Shown: one piece after another, positions 8,671 through 17,806 of the stretch | Numbering within the stretch: position 1 is the first letter of the stretch | Layout: every line of letters begins with the position of its first letter | NCBI RefSeq assembly: GCF_014852005.1 | Contig: NZ_JACVAU010000001.1 | Span: 186,001-250,000, forward strand | Length of the DNA: 64,000 nucleotides | Direction of reading: 5' to 3' | Source of the DNA: Pseudoxanthomonas sp. PXM03 | GTDB taxonomy: Bacteria; Pseudomonadota; Gammaproteobacteria; Xanthomonadales; Xanthomonadaceae | Notes under the pieces: generated by a model | What the model saw: only the letters and a program-made list of their open reading frames with translations | Databases searched by the model: none | Told to the model about the DNA's origin: nothing | Program-made: the position numbers and the translations under genes

Positions 8671-10968
8671 ATGACGAACGACGATTTCAAGCAGGCCGCG
8701 CTGGAATACCACCGGCTGTCCCCGCCCGGCAAGATCAAGGTCGCACCGACCAAGCCGATGCTCACCCAGCGGGACCTGGCGCTGGCGTATTCGCCGGGCG
8801 TGGCCTATGCCTGCGAGGCCATCGTCGAGGATCCCAACACCGCCAGCGAGCTCACCGCGCGCGGCAACCTGGTGGCCGTGGTCACCAACGGCACCGCCGT
8901 GCTCGGACTCGGCAACATCGGTCCGCTGGCCGGCAAGCCGGTGATGGAAGGCAAGGGCGTCCTGTTCCAGAAGTTTGCCGGCATCGACGTGTTCGACATC
9001 GAGATCAACGAGACCGATCCGGACAAGCTGGTCGACATCATCGCCTCGCTCGAGCCGACGTTCGGCGGCATCAACCTGGAAGACATCAAGGCACCGGAGT
9101 GCTTCATCGTCGAGCGCAAGTTGCGCGAGCGGATGAGCATCCCGGTGTTCCATGACGACCAGCACGGCACCGCGATCATCGTCGGCGCGGCGGTGGTCAA
9201 TGCGCTGGAAGTGATCGGCAAGAAGATCGGCGACGTGAAGCTGGCCACCAGCGGCGCAGGCGCCGCGGGCATCGCCTGCCTGGACATGCTGGTCGCGCTG
9301 GGCCTGAAGCCGGAGAACATCCTGGCCTTCGACCGCGACGGCGTCATCTACACCGGCCGTCCCAACCTGGACCCGGACAAGGCGCGTTATGCGCGCCCGA
9401 CCGACAAGCGCACGCTGGCCGAGATCGTCGACGGCGCGGACATCTTCCTGGGCCTGTCGGCCGGCGGCATCCTCAAGCCGGAGATGGTCGCCACGATGGC
9501 CGACAAGCCGGTCATCCTCGCGCTGGCCAACCCGAATCCCGAGATCTCGCCAGCCGATGCCAGGGCCGTGCGCCCGGACGTGATCATCGGCACCGGCCGC
9601 AGCGACTACCCGAACCAGGTCAACAACGCGCTCTGCTTCCCGTATATCTTCCGCGGCGCGCTGGATGTCGGCGCGACGGTGATCAACGAAGCGATGAAGG
9701 TCGCCTGCGTGCACGCCATCGCCAACCTGGCGCGGCGCGAAGCCTCCGACCTGGGCAGCGCGTACGGCGACGACGTGCCGTGCTTCGGCCCCGAGTATCT
9801 GATCCCGCGTCCGTTCGACCCGCGCCTGCTGGTGGAAGTGGCGGCGGCGGTGGCGCAGGCCGCGATGGACTCCGGCGTGGCGCTGCGCCCGATCCCGGAC
9901 ATGTGGGCCTATCGCGAGAAGCTGGGCCAGTTCGTCTACCGCACCAGCCTGATGATGAAGCCGGTCTACGACCGCGCGCGCGCCGACAAGAAGCGCGTGG
10001 TCTACGCCGAAGGCGAAGAGGAGACCGTGCTGCGCGCGGTGCAGACGGTGATCGACGAAGGCCTGGCGTTCCCGATCCTGATTGGCCGTCCGGACGTGAT
10101 CGACGCGCGCATCGAGCGCCTGGGCCTGCGCATGCGCGCGGGCGTGGATTTCGAGCTGACCAACCAGGACGACGATCCGCGCTTCAACGACTACTGGCAG
10201 CATTACCACGCGCTGACCGCGCGCCGCGGCGTGACACCGGCGGCGGCGAAGAACCTGATGCGCTCGCGCCCGACCCTGATCGCCGCGGTGATGGTGGCGC
10301 GTGGCGAGGCCGATGCGCTGGTCAGCGGCATCGTCGGCCGCTTCCACAAGAAGCTCGGCTACGTGCGCAGCGTGATCCCGCTGGACCCGGGCGTGCAGTC
10401 GACCTCGGCGATGACCGGCGTGATCAACAACCAGGGCGCGTACTTCTTCCTGGATACGCACGTGCAGGACAACCCGACCGCCGAGCAGATCGCCGAGGCC
10501 ACGCTGCAGGCGGCGTACCGGCTGAAGCTGTTCGGCATCGAGCCGCGCATCGCGCTGCTGTCGCACGCCAACTTCGGCAGCCACGAGACCGCCAGCGCGG
10601 TGAAGATGCGGCATGTGCGCGAGCTGCTGCTCAAGCGCAAGCCGGATCTCAACGTCGATGGTGAGATGCAGGGCGACACCGCGTGGGATGAAGTGCTGCG
10701 GAACCGCATCATGCCGGGCAGCACGCTGACCGGGCGCGCCAACCTGTTCGTGCTGCCGAATCTGGATGCCGCCAACATCACCTACAACATGGTGCGCGTG
10801 GTGACCGACGGCGTGGCCATCGGCCCGATCCTGATGGGCATCTCCAAGCCGGTGCACATCCTGACCACCAGCGCCACGCCGCGCCGCGTCATCAACATGA
10901 CCGCCATCGCCGCCGTGGATGCGCAGATCCGCCAGCAGCGCGAAGCCGAGCGCAACGGGCCGGGTTGA
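8671..10968 (+). CDS. maeB: NADP-dependent malic enzyme with phosphotransacetylase-like C-terminal domain
   Basis: Oxidative decarboxylation of malate to pyruvate with NADP, in the cytoplasm. At 765 residues it has the length of the large bacterial MaeB type. The N-terminal malic domain (about 15-160) contains [11 protein letters not shown] and [11 protein letters not shown]. The nucleotide-binding domain (about 165-395) contains [14 protein letters not shown]. The C-terminal PTA-like domain (about 430-755) contains [21 protein letters not shown] and [14 protein letters not shown]-like domains in this family serve acetyl-CoA regulation rather than catalysis. It starts 115 nt after the hydrolase and is followed directly by a strong terminator, so it is probably monocistronic. 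It links DctA-imported malate to the aceE product downstream. Confidence 0.97.
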   Translation: MTNDDFKQAALEYHRLSPPGKIKVAPTKPMLTQRDLALAYSPGVAYACEAIVEDPNTASELTARGNLVAVVTNGTAVLGLGNIGPLAGKPVMEGKGVLFQKFAGIDVFDIEINETDPDKLVDIIASLEPTFGGINLEDIKAPECFIVERKLRERMSIPVFHDDQHGTAIIVGAAVVNALEVIGKKIGDVKLATSGAGAAGIACLDMLVALGLKPENILAFDRDGVIYTGRPNLDPDKARYARPTDKRTLAEIVDGADIFLGLSAGGILKPEMVATMADKPVILALANPNPEISPADARAVRPDVIIGTGRSDYPNQVNNALCFPYIFRGALDVGATVINEAMKVACVHAIANLARREASDLGSAYGDDVPCFGPEYLIPRPFDPRLLVEVAAAVAQAAMDSGVALRPIPDMWAYREKLGQFVYRTSLMMKPVYDRARADKKRVVYAEGEEETVLRAVQTVIDEGLAFPILIGRPDVIDARIERLGLRMRAGVDFELTNQDDDPRFNDYWQHYHALTARRGVTPAAAKNLMRSRPTLIAAVMVARGEADALVSGIVGRFHKKLGYVRSVIPLDPGVQSTSAMTGVINNQGAYFFLDTHVQDNPTAEQIAEATLQAAYRLKLFGIEPRIALLSHANFGSHETASAVKMRHVRELLLKRKPDLNVDGEMQGDTAWDEVLRNRIMPGSTLTGRANLFVLPNLDAANITYNMVRVVTDGVAIGPILMGISKPVHILTTSATPRRVINMTAIAAVDAQIRQQREAERNGPG

Positions 10969-10986
10969 TCGGCCGGCATGAGGAAA

Positions 10987-11014
10987 AGAAAACGCCCCGC
11001 ATGGGGCGTTTTTT
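10987..11014 (+). terminator. Rho-independent terminator of maeB
   Basis: AACGCCCC-GCAT-GGGGCGTT with an A-rich left flank and a run of six T. The 8-bp stem is perfect and lies 22 nt after the maeB stop. The A tract on the left lets it work in both directions, though the STAS operon end on the right is further away. Confidence 0.9.
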
Positions 11015-11026
11015 CTGTGGATGCCA

Positions 11027-11111
11027 TGTAGGAGCGACGTGAGTCGCGACCGCATGAATCAGGTGCCAAGGTGTCTGATGGCATGCGGTCGCGACTCACG
11101 TCGCTCCTACA
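11027..11111. repeat. GTAG-headed long palindromic repeat (SMAG/REP type)
   Basis: Two perfect 30-nt arms, 11027-11056 and 11082-11111, are exact reverse complements. Each begins with TGTAGGAGCGACGTGAGTCG on its own strand. They flank a 25-nt loop that itself has ATCAG/CTGAT. The GTAG head and the GAGTCGCGAC core are typical of the repetitive extragenic palindromes of Stenotrophomonas and other Xanthomonadaceae, which are mobilised by RAYT transposases. No RAYT gene is in the window. It sits between convergent maeB and the STAS operon and could also stabilise or end transcripts. Confidence 0.85.
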
Positions 11112-11118
11112 CGGGCAA

Positions 11119-11502
11119 TCAGGCCTCTTCCTCGCCATCCAGGATCCGCCGCTGTAACGCGTCGAGATAAGCGTCAGCATCGGCGGTGGACTCGAAGATC
11201 TCGTCCATCGGCACGGCCTGCACGATCTCGATGACCTTGCGGATCTGTTCCTGCGGGTGCACCACCAGCAGGCGGCCTTCATGCGGGGCCAGGGCCTTGC
11301 GCGCCTTCAGGATGCTGCGCACGCCCGCGCTGCTGATGTAGTCCAGGTGGGCCAGGTCCAGCACCAGTGCCTGCGGGCGTGCAGCCAGCATCGGCGCCAG
11401 CTGTTCGTCGAGCTGTGCGTGGCTGGCGGTGTCCAGGCGGCCGCTGAGCAGCACGTACTGGTTGCCGTTGACCGGCGGGTAGATCTCAATCTCCAGCGTC
11501 AT
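11119..11502 (-). CDS. STAS-domain anti-sigma factor antagonist (RsbV-like), second copy
   Basis: A 127-residue single STAS domain. The strand-helix core LVLDLAHLDYISSAGVRSIL carries the Ser pair where such antagonists are phosphorylated by an RsbW-like kinase. The tail MDEIFESTADADAYLDALQRRIL is nearly the same as in the neighbouring antagonist. It is the last gene of the partner-switching operon, 112 nt after the first antagonist, and ends 8 nt before the palindromic repeat. When dephosphorylated it would bind the kinase and free that kinase's other partner. That partner is not in the window. Confidence 0.88.
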   Translation of the reverse strand: MTLEIEIYPPVNGNQYVLLSGRLDTASHAQLDEQLAPMLAARPQALVLDLAHLDYISSAGVRSILKARKALAPHEGRLLVVHPQEQIRKVIEIVQAVPMDEIFESTADADAYLDALQRRILDGEEEA

Positions 11503-11614
11503 CGGGCATCTCGGTAATCCGGATATGCCGGGTGGGGGAGCCCGGGAGGGAGGGGAGGGACGCTGGATCGTAAATCAATCGCGCGGCGGGCGTATGGCCC
11601 GGGCGCGTGCTCGC

Positions 11615-12004
11615 TCAATCGTCGTCCTCTTCACCGGCGCGCAGCACCTTGCGCTGCATCACGTCCAGGTAGGCATCGGCTTCGGCGGTGGACGAGAAGA
11701 TCTCGTTCAACGGCACGGCCTTGATCATGTCCAGCACCTTCTGGATCTGCGGCTGCGGATTGACCAGCAGCACCTTGCCGCCATGCGGCGCCAGCGTCTT
11801 GCGGGCCTTGAAGATCGAACGGATGCCGGCGCTGCTGATGTACTCCAGCCCGGACAGGTCCAGCACCAGCGAATGCAGCTGGCGGGTCATCAGCGGTGCG
11901 AGGGCTTCGTCCAGGTCTTCGTAGGTGTGCGTGTCCAGCCGGCCAGCGAGCGTGACGCGCTGGCTGCCCTTGCCTGTCGGGTGGATGTCGATGCTGAGGC
12001 TCAT
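11615..12004 (-). CDS. STAS-domain anti-sigma factor antagonist (RsbV-like), first copy
   Basis: A 129-residue single STAS domain with LVLDLSGLEYISSAGIRSIF, so the phosphorylatable Ser pair is conserved. The ATG overlaps the stop of the kinase gene (ATGA), which points to translational coupling and balanced synthesis of kinase and antagonist. By eye well over half of its residues match the second antagonist, with the same NEIFSSTAEADAYLD tail and an acidic C-terminus. The pair looks like a tandem duplication that has been kept. Confidence 0.9.
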   Translation of the reverse strand: MSLSIDIHPTGKGSQRVTLAGRLDTHTYEDLDEALAPLMTRQLHSLVLDLSGLEYISSAGIRSIFKARKTLAPHGGKVLLVNPQPQIQKVLDMIKAVPLNEIFSSTAEADAYLDVMQRKVLRAGEEDDD

Positions 12005-12438
12005 GCGTCGCTCTCCTCGGTTGGGATGCGCAGGGTCAGGCGCAGCACGTTGTAGTTGCCGATCCGCTGGTAGGCGGCTTCTTCCGCCACCTGGCGCACC
12101 AGGTGCAGGCCCAGTCCGCCGGTGGGCCGGTCGAGGATGTCGGCATCGAGATCCGGGGGCGGCTGGTCGAGCGGATTGAACGCGGCGCCACTCTCGCGGA
12201 ACTCGAGCGTCAGCAGATGCTCGCGGATGCCGATGTCCACGCACAGTTCGTGCTCCTCGGCTCCCACGCGGGTCGGGTCACCATGCTCGATGGCGTTGCT
12301 GGCCAGCTCCTCCACGATCAGGCGCACGTCGCACTGGATCGCGCGGCTGACGCCGTTGTTGGCCAGCACGGCCTCCAGCGACGCATTGAGGTCGTCCACG
12401 CGGGCGTGCTCACGTGGGATGAACAATCGCATCTGCAT
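12001..12438 (-). CDS. RsbW-like anti-sigma factor/serine kinase (HATPase_c_2)
   Basis: A 145-residue GHKL ATPase of the anti-sigma kinase family. The N-box is IVEELASNAIEHG (about 41-53) and the G-box region is PTGGLGLHLVRQVAEE. It would phosphorylate the STAS antagonists and sequester a target when they are phosphorylated. Its start overlaps the end of the phosphatase gene by 29 nt and its stop overlaps the first antagonist, so the order phosphatase-kinase-antagonist-antagonist is one operon. No sigma factor gene is linked, so the regulated target is unknown. Confidence 0.9.
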   Translation of the reverse strand: MQMRLFIPREHARVDDLNASLEAVLANNGVSRAIQCDVRLIVEELASNAIEHGDPTRVGAEEHELCVDIGIREHLLTLEFRESGAAFNPLDQPPPDLDADILDRPTGGLGLHLVRQVAEEAAYQRIGNYNVLRLTLRIPTEESDA

Positions 12439-14437
12439 GCGGGGTCTCCTGTGATGGCGGAGCTTCGGCCGAAGTGGTGGTGCTGTCCAGCCGGCGACGG
12501 ATGGCCAGCACGGTGATGTCGTCCGATTGCGGGGCGGCGCCCGTAAATGCGTGAACCTGTGCGATCAGCCCTTCGCACTGGTCGCGTGCGGTCGCGCCCG
12601 GCAGCAGCGCACCGGGGATGCGTTCTGCACCGAAGGCCTGGTTCCCGGCGTCGAAGGCTTCGGTGATGCCGTCGGTCCACGCGAGCAGGGTGGCGCCCGC
12701 CGGCAACTGCCCTGACCAGAGCGGGAAGGTGTCGCCCACTTCGAAGCCCAGCGGCGGCCCGGGCTGCAGCGGCAGTTCCTCGTGGCGTCCATCGGCATGC
12801 AGCAGCAGGGGCGCGTCGTGGCCCGCGCTGGCGAGCACGCAGGCACCGCTGCGCACATCCACGCGCCCGCACAGCACGGTGGCGAACATGCACGCATCGT
12901 TGCCCTGCACCAGCCGGCGCGACGCCTCGGCGAGCACGCGTTCCGGCGAAGCGTGCGTGCTGGCGGCCACTTCCAGCACGGTCACGGTGCGGGCCATGAA
13001 CAGCGCCGCCGGCACGCCCTTGTCGGAGACGTCGCCGATGGCGAACCACAGGCCGTCGGCGTCGGTTTCGATGAAGCAGTAGAAGTCGCCGCCCACGGCC
13101 TTGGCCGGCTCCAGTCGCGCGTAGGCCTCGAGGTGTGCGTGTTCGCGGTCGATCACGCGGCCCGGCGGCAGCATGGCCTGCTGGATCTCGCGCGCGATCG
13201 ACAGCTCGCTCTCCAGCTTCTGCCGGGCCGCGGTCATGTCCTCGATCTCGCGAAGCTGCAGCTGGATCGAGCCGCGCGCGTGTTCCAGCGTGCGTGCCAT
13301 CTGGCCGACTTCGTCCCGCCTGCGCACGAAGGGCACCGGCATGCTGTAGTCGCCCTGCGCCAGCCGCGCCGCCGACGACGAAAGCCCTTCCACCGGCTGG
13401 CTGATGTGGCGCGCCAGCTTGCGCACCACCAGCATGCACAGCAGCGCGAGCAGCGCGCCCACCGCCGCCAGCATCCACAGCGCCTCGGTCAGGCGGGCCA
13501 TGATCAGCTCGTAGGACTGCGCGACCAGCAGGTTCCAGCCGCTGCTGCCGACCGGCTCCACCACGGTGTAGCGCCGCTCGCCGCTGACGGCATCCACGTG
13601 CGCGTACTGCAGGGGCTGGCGAACGCGTACCGCGTGTGCGGCTTCGCGCAGGTCGGTGCGACCGGCGCGCAGGATGTAGTCGTCCAGGGTCTCCAACCGC
13701 TCGACGCCCACCTCCGGATTCAACGCCAGCGTGCCGGCCGGTGCCACCAGCGTCACCCGCCATCCCGGCAGGTGCGCCAGCGCATCCACCAGGTCGGTCA
13801 GGTTGGCCAGCGGCAGGTCCAGGCTGACCATGCCGCGGGTGCGCGCGCCGCGCCCGGGTTCGCGCAGCGGCATGTTGTAGGTGACCATCCACACGGCGCC
13901 CGCGGTCTGGTTGAGGTAGGGCTCGGACCACCAGCCGCCGGGCGAGGCCACGGTGCGCTGGTACCAGCCCTGGTCGCGGAAACGATACCCGTCGGCGACG
14001 AAATCGCGGTCGCCGCCATTGCCGGCCACGTAGCGTGCGAACGGTGCGTCGTTGCGCGTGCGGGGCTCCAGGATCAGCAGGCCGCCCACGCAGCCGGGCG
14101 TGGCGTTCACCATCGCGCGCAGGGTGGTGGTCAGTTCGTCCGGCGACAGCTGGGCGTTGCCCACCAGGTCCGAGATGCCGTGCGTGGTGATCGTCACCAC
14201 GTGCAGCGCGTTGTCCAGTCGTTGTGCGGCTTCCTGCGCGGTGGCGTGGGTGTCGCGGCGCGCGTCGTCCAGGATCAGCCGGCGCGCGAACCACGCCGTC
14301 GCCAGCACCAGCAACAGCAGCAGCACCACGTTGACCAGGCCGGCCCACAATGCGATGCGCGTGCGCAGGCTGCTGCGCCAGTGCGCGGCACCGGCGACAT
14401 CATCTGGCACGACACTGCTGGGCACTGCGTTGCGCAT
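12410..14437 (-). CDS. Membrane SpoIIE/RsbU-type protein phosphatase with sensor and HAMP
   Basis: A 675-residue PP2C-type phosphatase expected to dephosphorylate the two STAS proteins encoded downstream. Order: TM helix (about 31-52), extracytoplasmic Cache-like sensor, second TM (about 310-330), HAMP (LARHISQPVEGLSSSAARLA), a coiled linker ending SELSIAREIQQAMLP, then the PP2C domain. Metal-site motifs AVGGDFYCF, AIGDVSDKG, WTDGITEAFD and QSDDITVL are all present. It is the first gene of the operon and is divergent from aceE across 235 bp. A small extracellular ligand is the likely input, but nothing in the sequence names it. Confidence 0.92.
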   Translation of the reverse strand: MRNAVPSSVVPDDVAGAAHWRSSLRTRIALWAGLVNVVLLLLLVLATAWFARRLILDDARRDTHATAQEAAQRLDNALHVVTITTHGISDLVGNAQLSPDELTTTLRAMVNATPGCVGGLLILEPRTRNDAPFARYVAGNGGDRDFVADGYRFRDQGWYQRTVASPGGWWSEPYLNQTAGAVWMVTYNMPLREPGRGARTRGMVSLDLPLANLTDLVDALAHLPGWRVTLVAPAGTLALNPEVGVERLETLDDYILRAGRTDLREAAHAVRVRQPLQYAHVDAVSGERRYTVVEPVGSSGWNLLVAQSYELIMARLTEALWMLAAVGALLALLCMLVVRKLARHISQPVEGLSSSAARLAQGDYSMPVPFVRRRDEVGQMARTLEHARGSIQLQLREIEDMTAARQKLESELSIAREIQQAMLPPGRVIDREHAHLEAYARLEPAKAVGGDFYCFIETDADGLWFAIGDVSDKGVPAALFMARTVTVLEVAASTHASPERVLAEASRRLVQGNDACMFATVLCGRVDVRSGACVLASAGHDAPLLLHADGRHEELPLQPGPPLGFEVGDTFPLWSGQLPAGATLLAWTDGITEAFDAGNQAFGAERIPGALLPGATARDQCEGLIAQVHAFTGAAPQSDDITVLAIRRRLDSTTTSAEAPPSQETPHADAIVHPT

Positions 14438-14672
14438 GCCGACCCTGATCGTCGCGTTCCCCCCGGAAGCGGATCATAAGCTCACTTTTGCTTGCTGCAT
14501 TGCAATACGGCAAAGGTCTGATTTTGGTGTGGTCATTGTCCCGGGACAGATACGCTGCATCCGCTCCATACGCCTGCGTAGCCAGGTCCCGCGGCGGGTG
14601 CGTGCGTTACACTTCAAGGCTCTAAAAGTATCGGCAATGCCGTGCCCCACGCGCGGCGCAACAGGAGCGGGA

Positions 14673-17366
14673 ATGAACTGGTTGAACGAGATGTTGCAGA
14701 GCGATCCGGATCCGCAGGAATCCCGCGAGTGGATCGATTCCATGCAGGCGGTGATCGAGAAGAACGGCGCCCTGCGTGCTCACCAGTTGCTGGAAGGCAT
14801 GGTCGAAGTGACCCGCCGCGCCGGCGCCTACCTTCCGTTCTCGCCCACCACCGAATACGTCAACACCATCGCGCCGCAGAACGAGGCCAAGAGCCCGGGC
14901 GACGCCGCGCTGGAATGGCGCATCCGCTCGATCATCCGCTGGAACGCGATGGCCACCGTGGTGCGCGCCAACCGCAAGCCCGGCGACCTGGGCGGCCACA
15001 TCGCCAGCTTCGCCTCCGGCGCCACGCTGTATGACGTGGGCTTCAACCACTTCTGGCGCGCGCCGTCGGACAACCACCCGGGCGACCTGCTGTTCATCCA
15101 GGGCCACAGCGCGCCGGGCATCTACGCGCGTTCGTTCCTGGAAGGCCGCATCAGCGAGCAGCAGCTGGACAACTTCCGCATGGAAGTCGACGGCCAGGGC
15201 ATCTCGTCCTATCCGCATCCGTGGCTGATGCCGGACTACTGGCAGACCCCGACCGTCTCGATGGGCCTGGGCCCGCTGGCGGCGATCTACCAGGCGCAGT
15301 TCATGAAGTACCTGGAGCACCGCGGCCTGATCGAGAAGTCCGACCGCAAGGTGTGGTGCTTCATCGGCGACGGCGAGAGCGACGAGCCGGAAACCCTTGG
15401 CGCGATCGCGCTGGCCGGCCGTGAAGGCCTCGACAACCTGATCTTCGTCGTCAACTGCAACCTGCAGCGCCTGGACGGCCCGGTGCGCGGCAACGGCAAG
15501 ATCATCCAGGAGCTGGAAGGCGTGTTCCGCGGTGGCGGCTGGAACGTCATCAAGCTCCTGTGGGGCAGCTACTGGGATCCGCTCCTCGCCCGCGACACCA
15601 GCGGCGCGCTGAAGAAGCTGATGATGGAAACCGTCGACGGCGAGTACCAGAACTGCAAGGCGTTCGGCGGCAAGTACACGCGCGACAACTTCTTCGGCAA
15701 GTACCCGGAGACGGCGGCCATGGTCGCCAACCTGTCCGACGACGACATCTGGCGCCTCAACCGCGGCGGCCACGATCCGCACAAGGTCTACGCGGCCTAC
15801 CACGAGGCGGTGAACACCAAGGGCATGCCCACGGTGATCCTGGCCAAGACGGTGAAGGGCTACGGCATGGGCTCGGCGGGCGAATCGCTCAATCCGACCC
15901 ACCAGACCAAGAAGCTGGACGACGAGGCCATCCGCACGTTCCGCGACCGCTTCAACATCCCGGTCAGCGACAAGCAGCTGGAAGAGTCGGCGCAGGTGCC
16001 GTTCTACCATCCGGGCGAGGACTCGCCGGAAATCCAGTACCTGAAGTCGCGCCGCGCCGCGCTCGGCGGCTACCTGCCGCAGCGTCGCCGCAAGGCCAGC
16101 GAGTCGTTCGAGACGCCGAAGCTGGAAGCGTTCGACCGCCTGCTGAAGAGCACCGGCGACCGCGAGATCTCCACCACGATGGCGTTCGTGCAGGGCCTGA
16201 ACATCGCGCTGCGCGACAAGCAGGTCGGCCCGCGCCTGGTGCCGATCGTCGCCGACGAGGCACGCACGTTCGGCATGGAAGGCATGTTCCGCCAGATCGG
16301 CATCTATGCGCCGTTCGGCCAGAAGTACAAGCCGGTCGATGCCGACCAGCTGATGTACTACCGCGAGGACCAGTCCGGCCAGGTGCTGCAGCAGGGCATC
16401 AGCGAGCCGGGCGCGATGTCGTCGTGGATGGCGGCGGGCACCAGCTATTCGGTCAGCAACGTGCCGATGCTGCCGTTCTACATCTACTACTCGATGTTCG
16501 GCTTCCAGCGCATCGGCGACATCGCCTGGCAGGCGGCGGACATGCGCACGCGCGGCTTCCTGCTGGGCGGCACCGCGGGCCGCACGACGCTCAACGGTGA
16601 AGGCCTGCAGCACGAGGACGGTTTCAGCCACGTCATCGCCGGCAGTATCCCGAACGTGCGCAGCTACGACCCGACCTTCGGTTTCGAGGTGGCGGTGGTG
16701 CTGCAGCACGGCATGCAGAAGATGCTGCAGGAGCAGGTGGACGAGTACTACTACGTGACCCTGATGAACGAGAACTACACCCACCCGGACATGCCGGAAG
16801 GCGCGGCCGAGGGCATCATCAAGGGCATGTACCTGCTGACCGATGCGGGCAAGCCGAAGAAGGGCGAGCTGCGCGTGCAGCTGCTGGGCAGCGGCACCAT
16901 CCTGCGCGAGGCGATCGCGGCGGCCGAGCTGCTGGACAAGGATTTCGGCGTGACCGCCGACATCTGGTCGTGCCCCAGCTTCAACGAGCTGCGTCGTGAC
17001 GGTTTCGACGCCGAGCGCTGGAATCGCCTGAACCCGGAAGCGAAGTCGCCGCGCAAGGCGTACGTGACGGAGCTGCTGGAAGGCCGCCAGGGTCCGGTGA
17101 TCGCCGCGACCGACTACGTGCGCGCCTACAGCGACCAGATCCGCGCGTTCGTGCCGGGGTCGTACACGGTGCTGGGAACGGACGGCTTCGGCCGCAGCGA
17201 CACCCGCGCCAACCTGCGCCGCCACTTCGAAGTGGACCGCTACTACATCGCCCACGCCGCCATCGCCGCCCTGGCGAAGGAAGGCAAGATGACCGGCAAG
17301 GACGTGTCCCGCGCGATCAAGCAGTACAAGATCGATGTGGAGAAGGCGAACCCGGTCACCGTGTGA
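14673..17366 (+). CDS. aceE: Pyruvate dehydrogenase E1 component, homodimeric type
   Basis: ThDP-dependent decarboxylation of pyruvate and acetyl transfer to E2 in the pyruvate dehydrogenase complex. From the ATG at 14673 (preceded by ACAGGAGCGG) the protein is 897 residues, close to the E. coli enzyme. The ThDP motif runs from GDGESDEPET (about 232) to VVNCN (about 262). Other signatures are GGHIASFASGATLYDVGFNHF, PTVSMGLGPLAAIYQAQF and LGTDGFGRSD near the end. The reading frame stays open further upstream, but the start chosen matches family length. A terminator follows at once, so E2 and E3 must be encoded elsewhere. It is divergent from the phosphatase operon. Confidence 0.97.
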   Translation: MNWLNEMLQSDPDPQESREWIDSMQAVIEKNGALRAHQLLEGMVEVTRRAGAYLPFSPTTEYVNTIAPQNEAKSPGDAALEWRIRSIIRWNAMATVVRANRKPGDLGGHIASFASGATLYDVGFNHFWRAPSDNHPGDLLFIQGHSAPGIYARSFLEGRISEQQLDNFRMEVDGQGISSYPHPWLMPDYWQTPTVSMGLGPLAAIYQAQFMKYLEHRGLIEKSDRKVWCFIGDGESDEPETLGAIALAGREGLDNLIFVVNCNLQRLDGPVRGNGKIIQELEGVFRGGGWNVIKLLWGSYWDPLLARDTSGALKKLMMETVDGEYQNCKAFGGKYTRDNFFGKYPETAAMVANLSDDDIWRLNRGGHDPHKVYAAYHEAVNTKGMPTVILAKTVKGYGMGSAGESLNPTHQTKKLDDEAIRTFRDRFNIPVSDKQLEESAQVPFYHPGEDSPEIQYLKSRRAALGGYLPQRRRKASESFETPKLEAFDRLLKSTGDREISTTMAFVQGLNIALRDKQVGPRLVPIVADEARTFGMEGMFRQIGIYAPFGQKYKPVDADQLMYYREDQSGQVLQQGISEPGAMSSWMAAGTSYSVSNVPMLPFYIYYSMFGFQRIGDIAWQAADMRTRGFLLGGTAGRTTLNGEGLQHEDGFSHVIAGSIPNVRSYDPTFGFEVAVVLQHGMQKMLQEQVDEYYYVTLMNENYTHPDMPEGAAEGIIKGMYLLTDAGKPKKGELRVQLLGSGTILREAIAAAELLDKDFGVTADIWSCPSFNELRRDGFDAERWNRLNPEAKSPRKAYVTELLEGRQGPVIAATDYVRAYSDQIRAFVPGSYTVLGTDGFGRSDTRANLRRHFEVDRYYIAHAAIAALAKEGKMTGKDVSRAIKQYKIDVEKANPVTV

Positions 17367-17407
17367 TGCACGCCGTTCCTCTCCGCGCGCGGAGAGGATG
17401 ACCGGAC

Positions 17408-17436
17408 GAAGAAGCGGCCCATGGCCGCTTTTTTGT
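17408..17436 (+). terminator. Rho-independent terminator of aceE
   Basis: AAGCGGCC-CAT-GGCCGCTT followed by a run of six T, 45 nt after the aceE stop. It separates aceE from the toxin-antitoxin pair. Confidence 0.9.
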
Positions 17437-17447
17437 TGGCCGACCGA

Positions 17448-17504
17448 TTGACAGGCCGTGAACCATGGTTCACAGTCCAGGCCAGGTCGACGTCATGGAT
17501 GACG
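17448..17504 (+). promoter_or_regulatory. Promoter/operator region of the toxin-antitoxin pair
   Basis: TTGACA (17448-17453) is followed by a perfect 16-bp palindrome GTGAACCATGGTTCAC (17458-17473) and a second perfect palindrome CGTCAT-GG-ATGACG (17491-17504) that ends 4 nt before the toxin start. Antitoxins of this class repress their own operon through palindromes, so these are candidate operators. No convincing -10 box is visible. Confidence 0.6.
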
Positions 17505-17508
17505 CTGC

Positions 17509-17805
17509 ATGATCGAGGTCAGGAAGACGCGGATATTCGAGGACTGGCTTGTTTCACTGCGCGACCGGCAGGCGAGGATGCGCATACAGGCGCGGGTCGA
17601 TCGGCTCGCTTTCGGCAACCCTGGACAGCATCGCGTGCTGACCGGCGGGGTGTGCGAGATGAAGATCGATTGCGGCCCGGGTTACCGCGTTTATTTCACC
17701 CGCCACGGTGACGCGTGGGTGGTGCTGTTGTGCGGCGGCGACAAGGCATCGCAGCGTGCGGACATCAAGGCGGCGTTGGCGTTGGCGAGCGCGTTGGAGA
17801 ACTGA
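17509..17805 (+). CDS. RelE/HigB-type toxin of a type II toxin-antitoxin system
   Basis: A 98-residue protein of the phage Gp49/HigB-like branch of the RelE/ParE fold, the type that pairs with an HI1420-like antidote encoded just downstream. Family features are the start IEVRKTRIFEDWLVSLRDRQARMRIQARVDRL, then GVCEMKID, YRVYFTRHGD and VVLLCGGDKASQRADIKAAL. Members usually cut mRNA at the ribosome; that activity is inferred here. Toxin-first order and a 1-nt gap to the antitoxin are usual for this subfamily. Confidence 0.88.
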   Translation: MIEVRKTRIFEDWLVSLRDRQARMRIQARVDRLAFGNPGQHRVLTGGVCEMKIDCGPGYRVYFTRHGDAWVVLLCGGDKASQRADIKAALALASALEN

Positions 17806-17806
17806 C

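Noticed and set aside
14052-14672. 207-residue upstream extension of aceE
   Set aside because: It overlaps the start of the divergent phosphatase gene and the shared promoter region. The ATG at 14673 has a good ribosome site and gives the family length.
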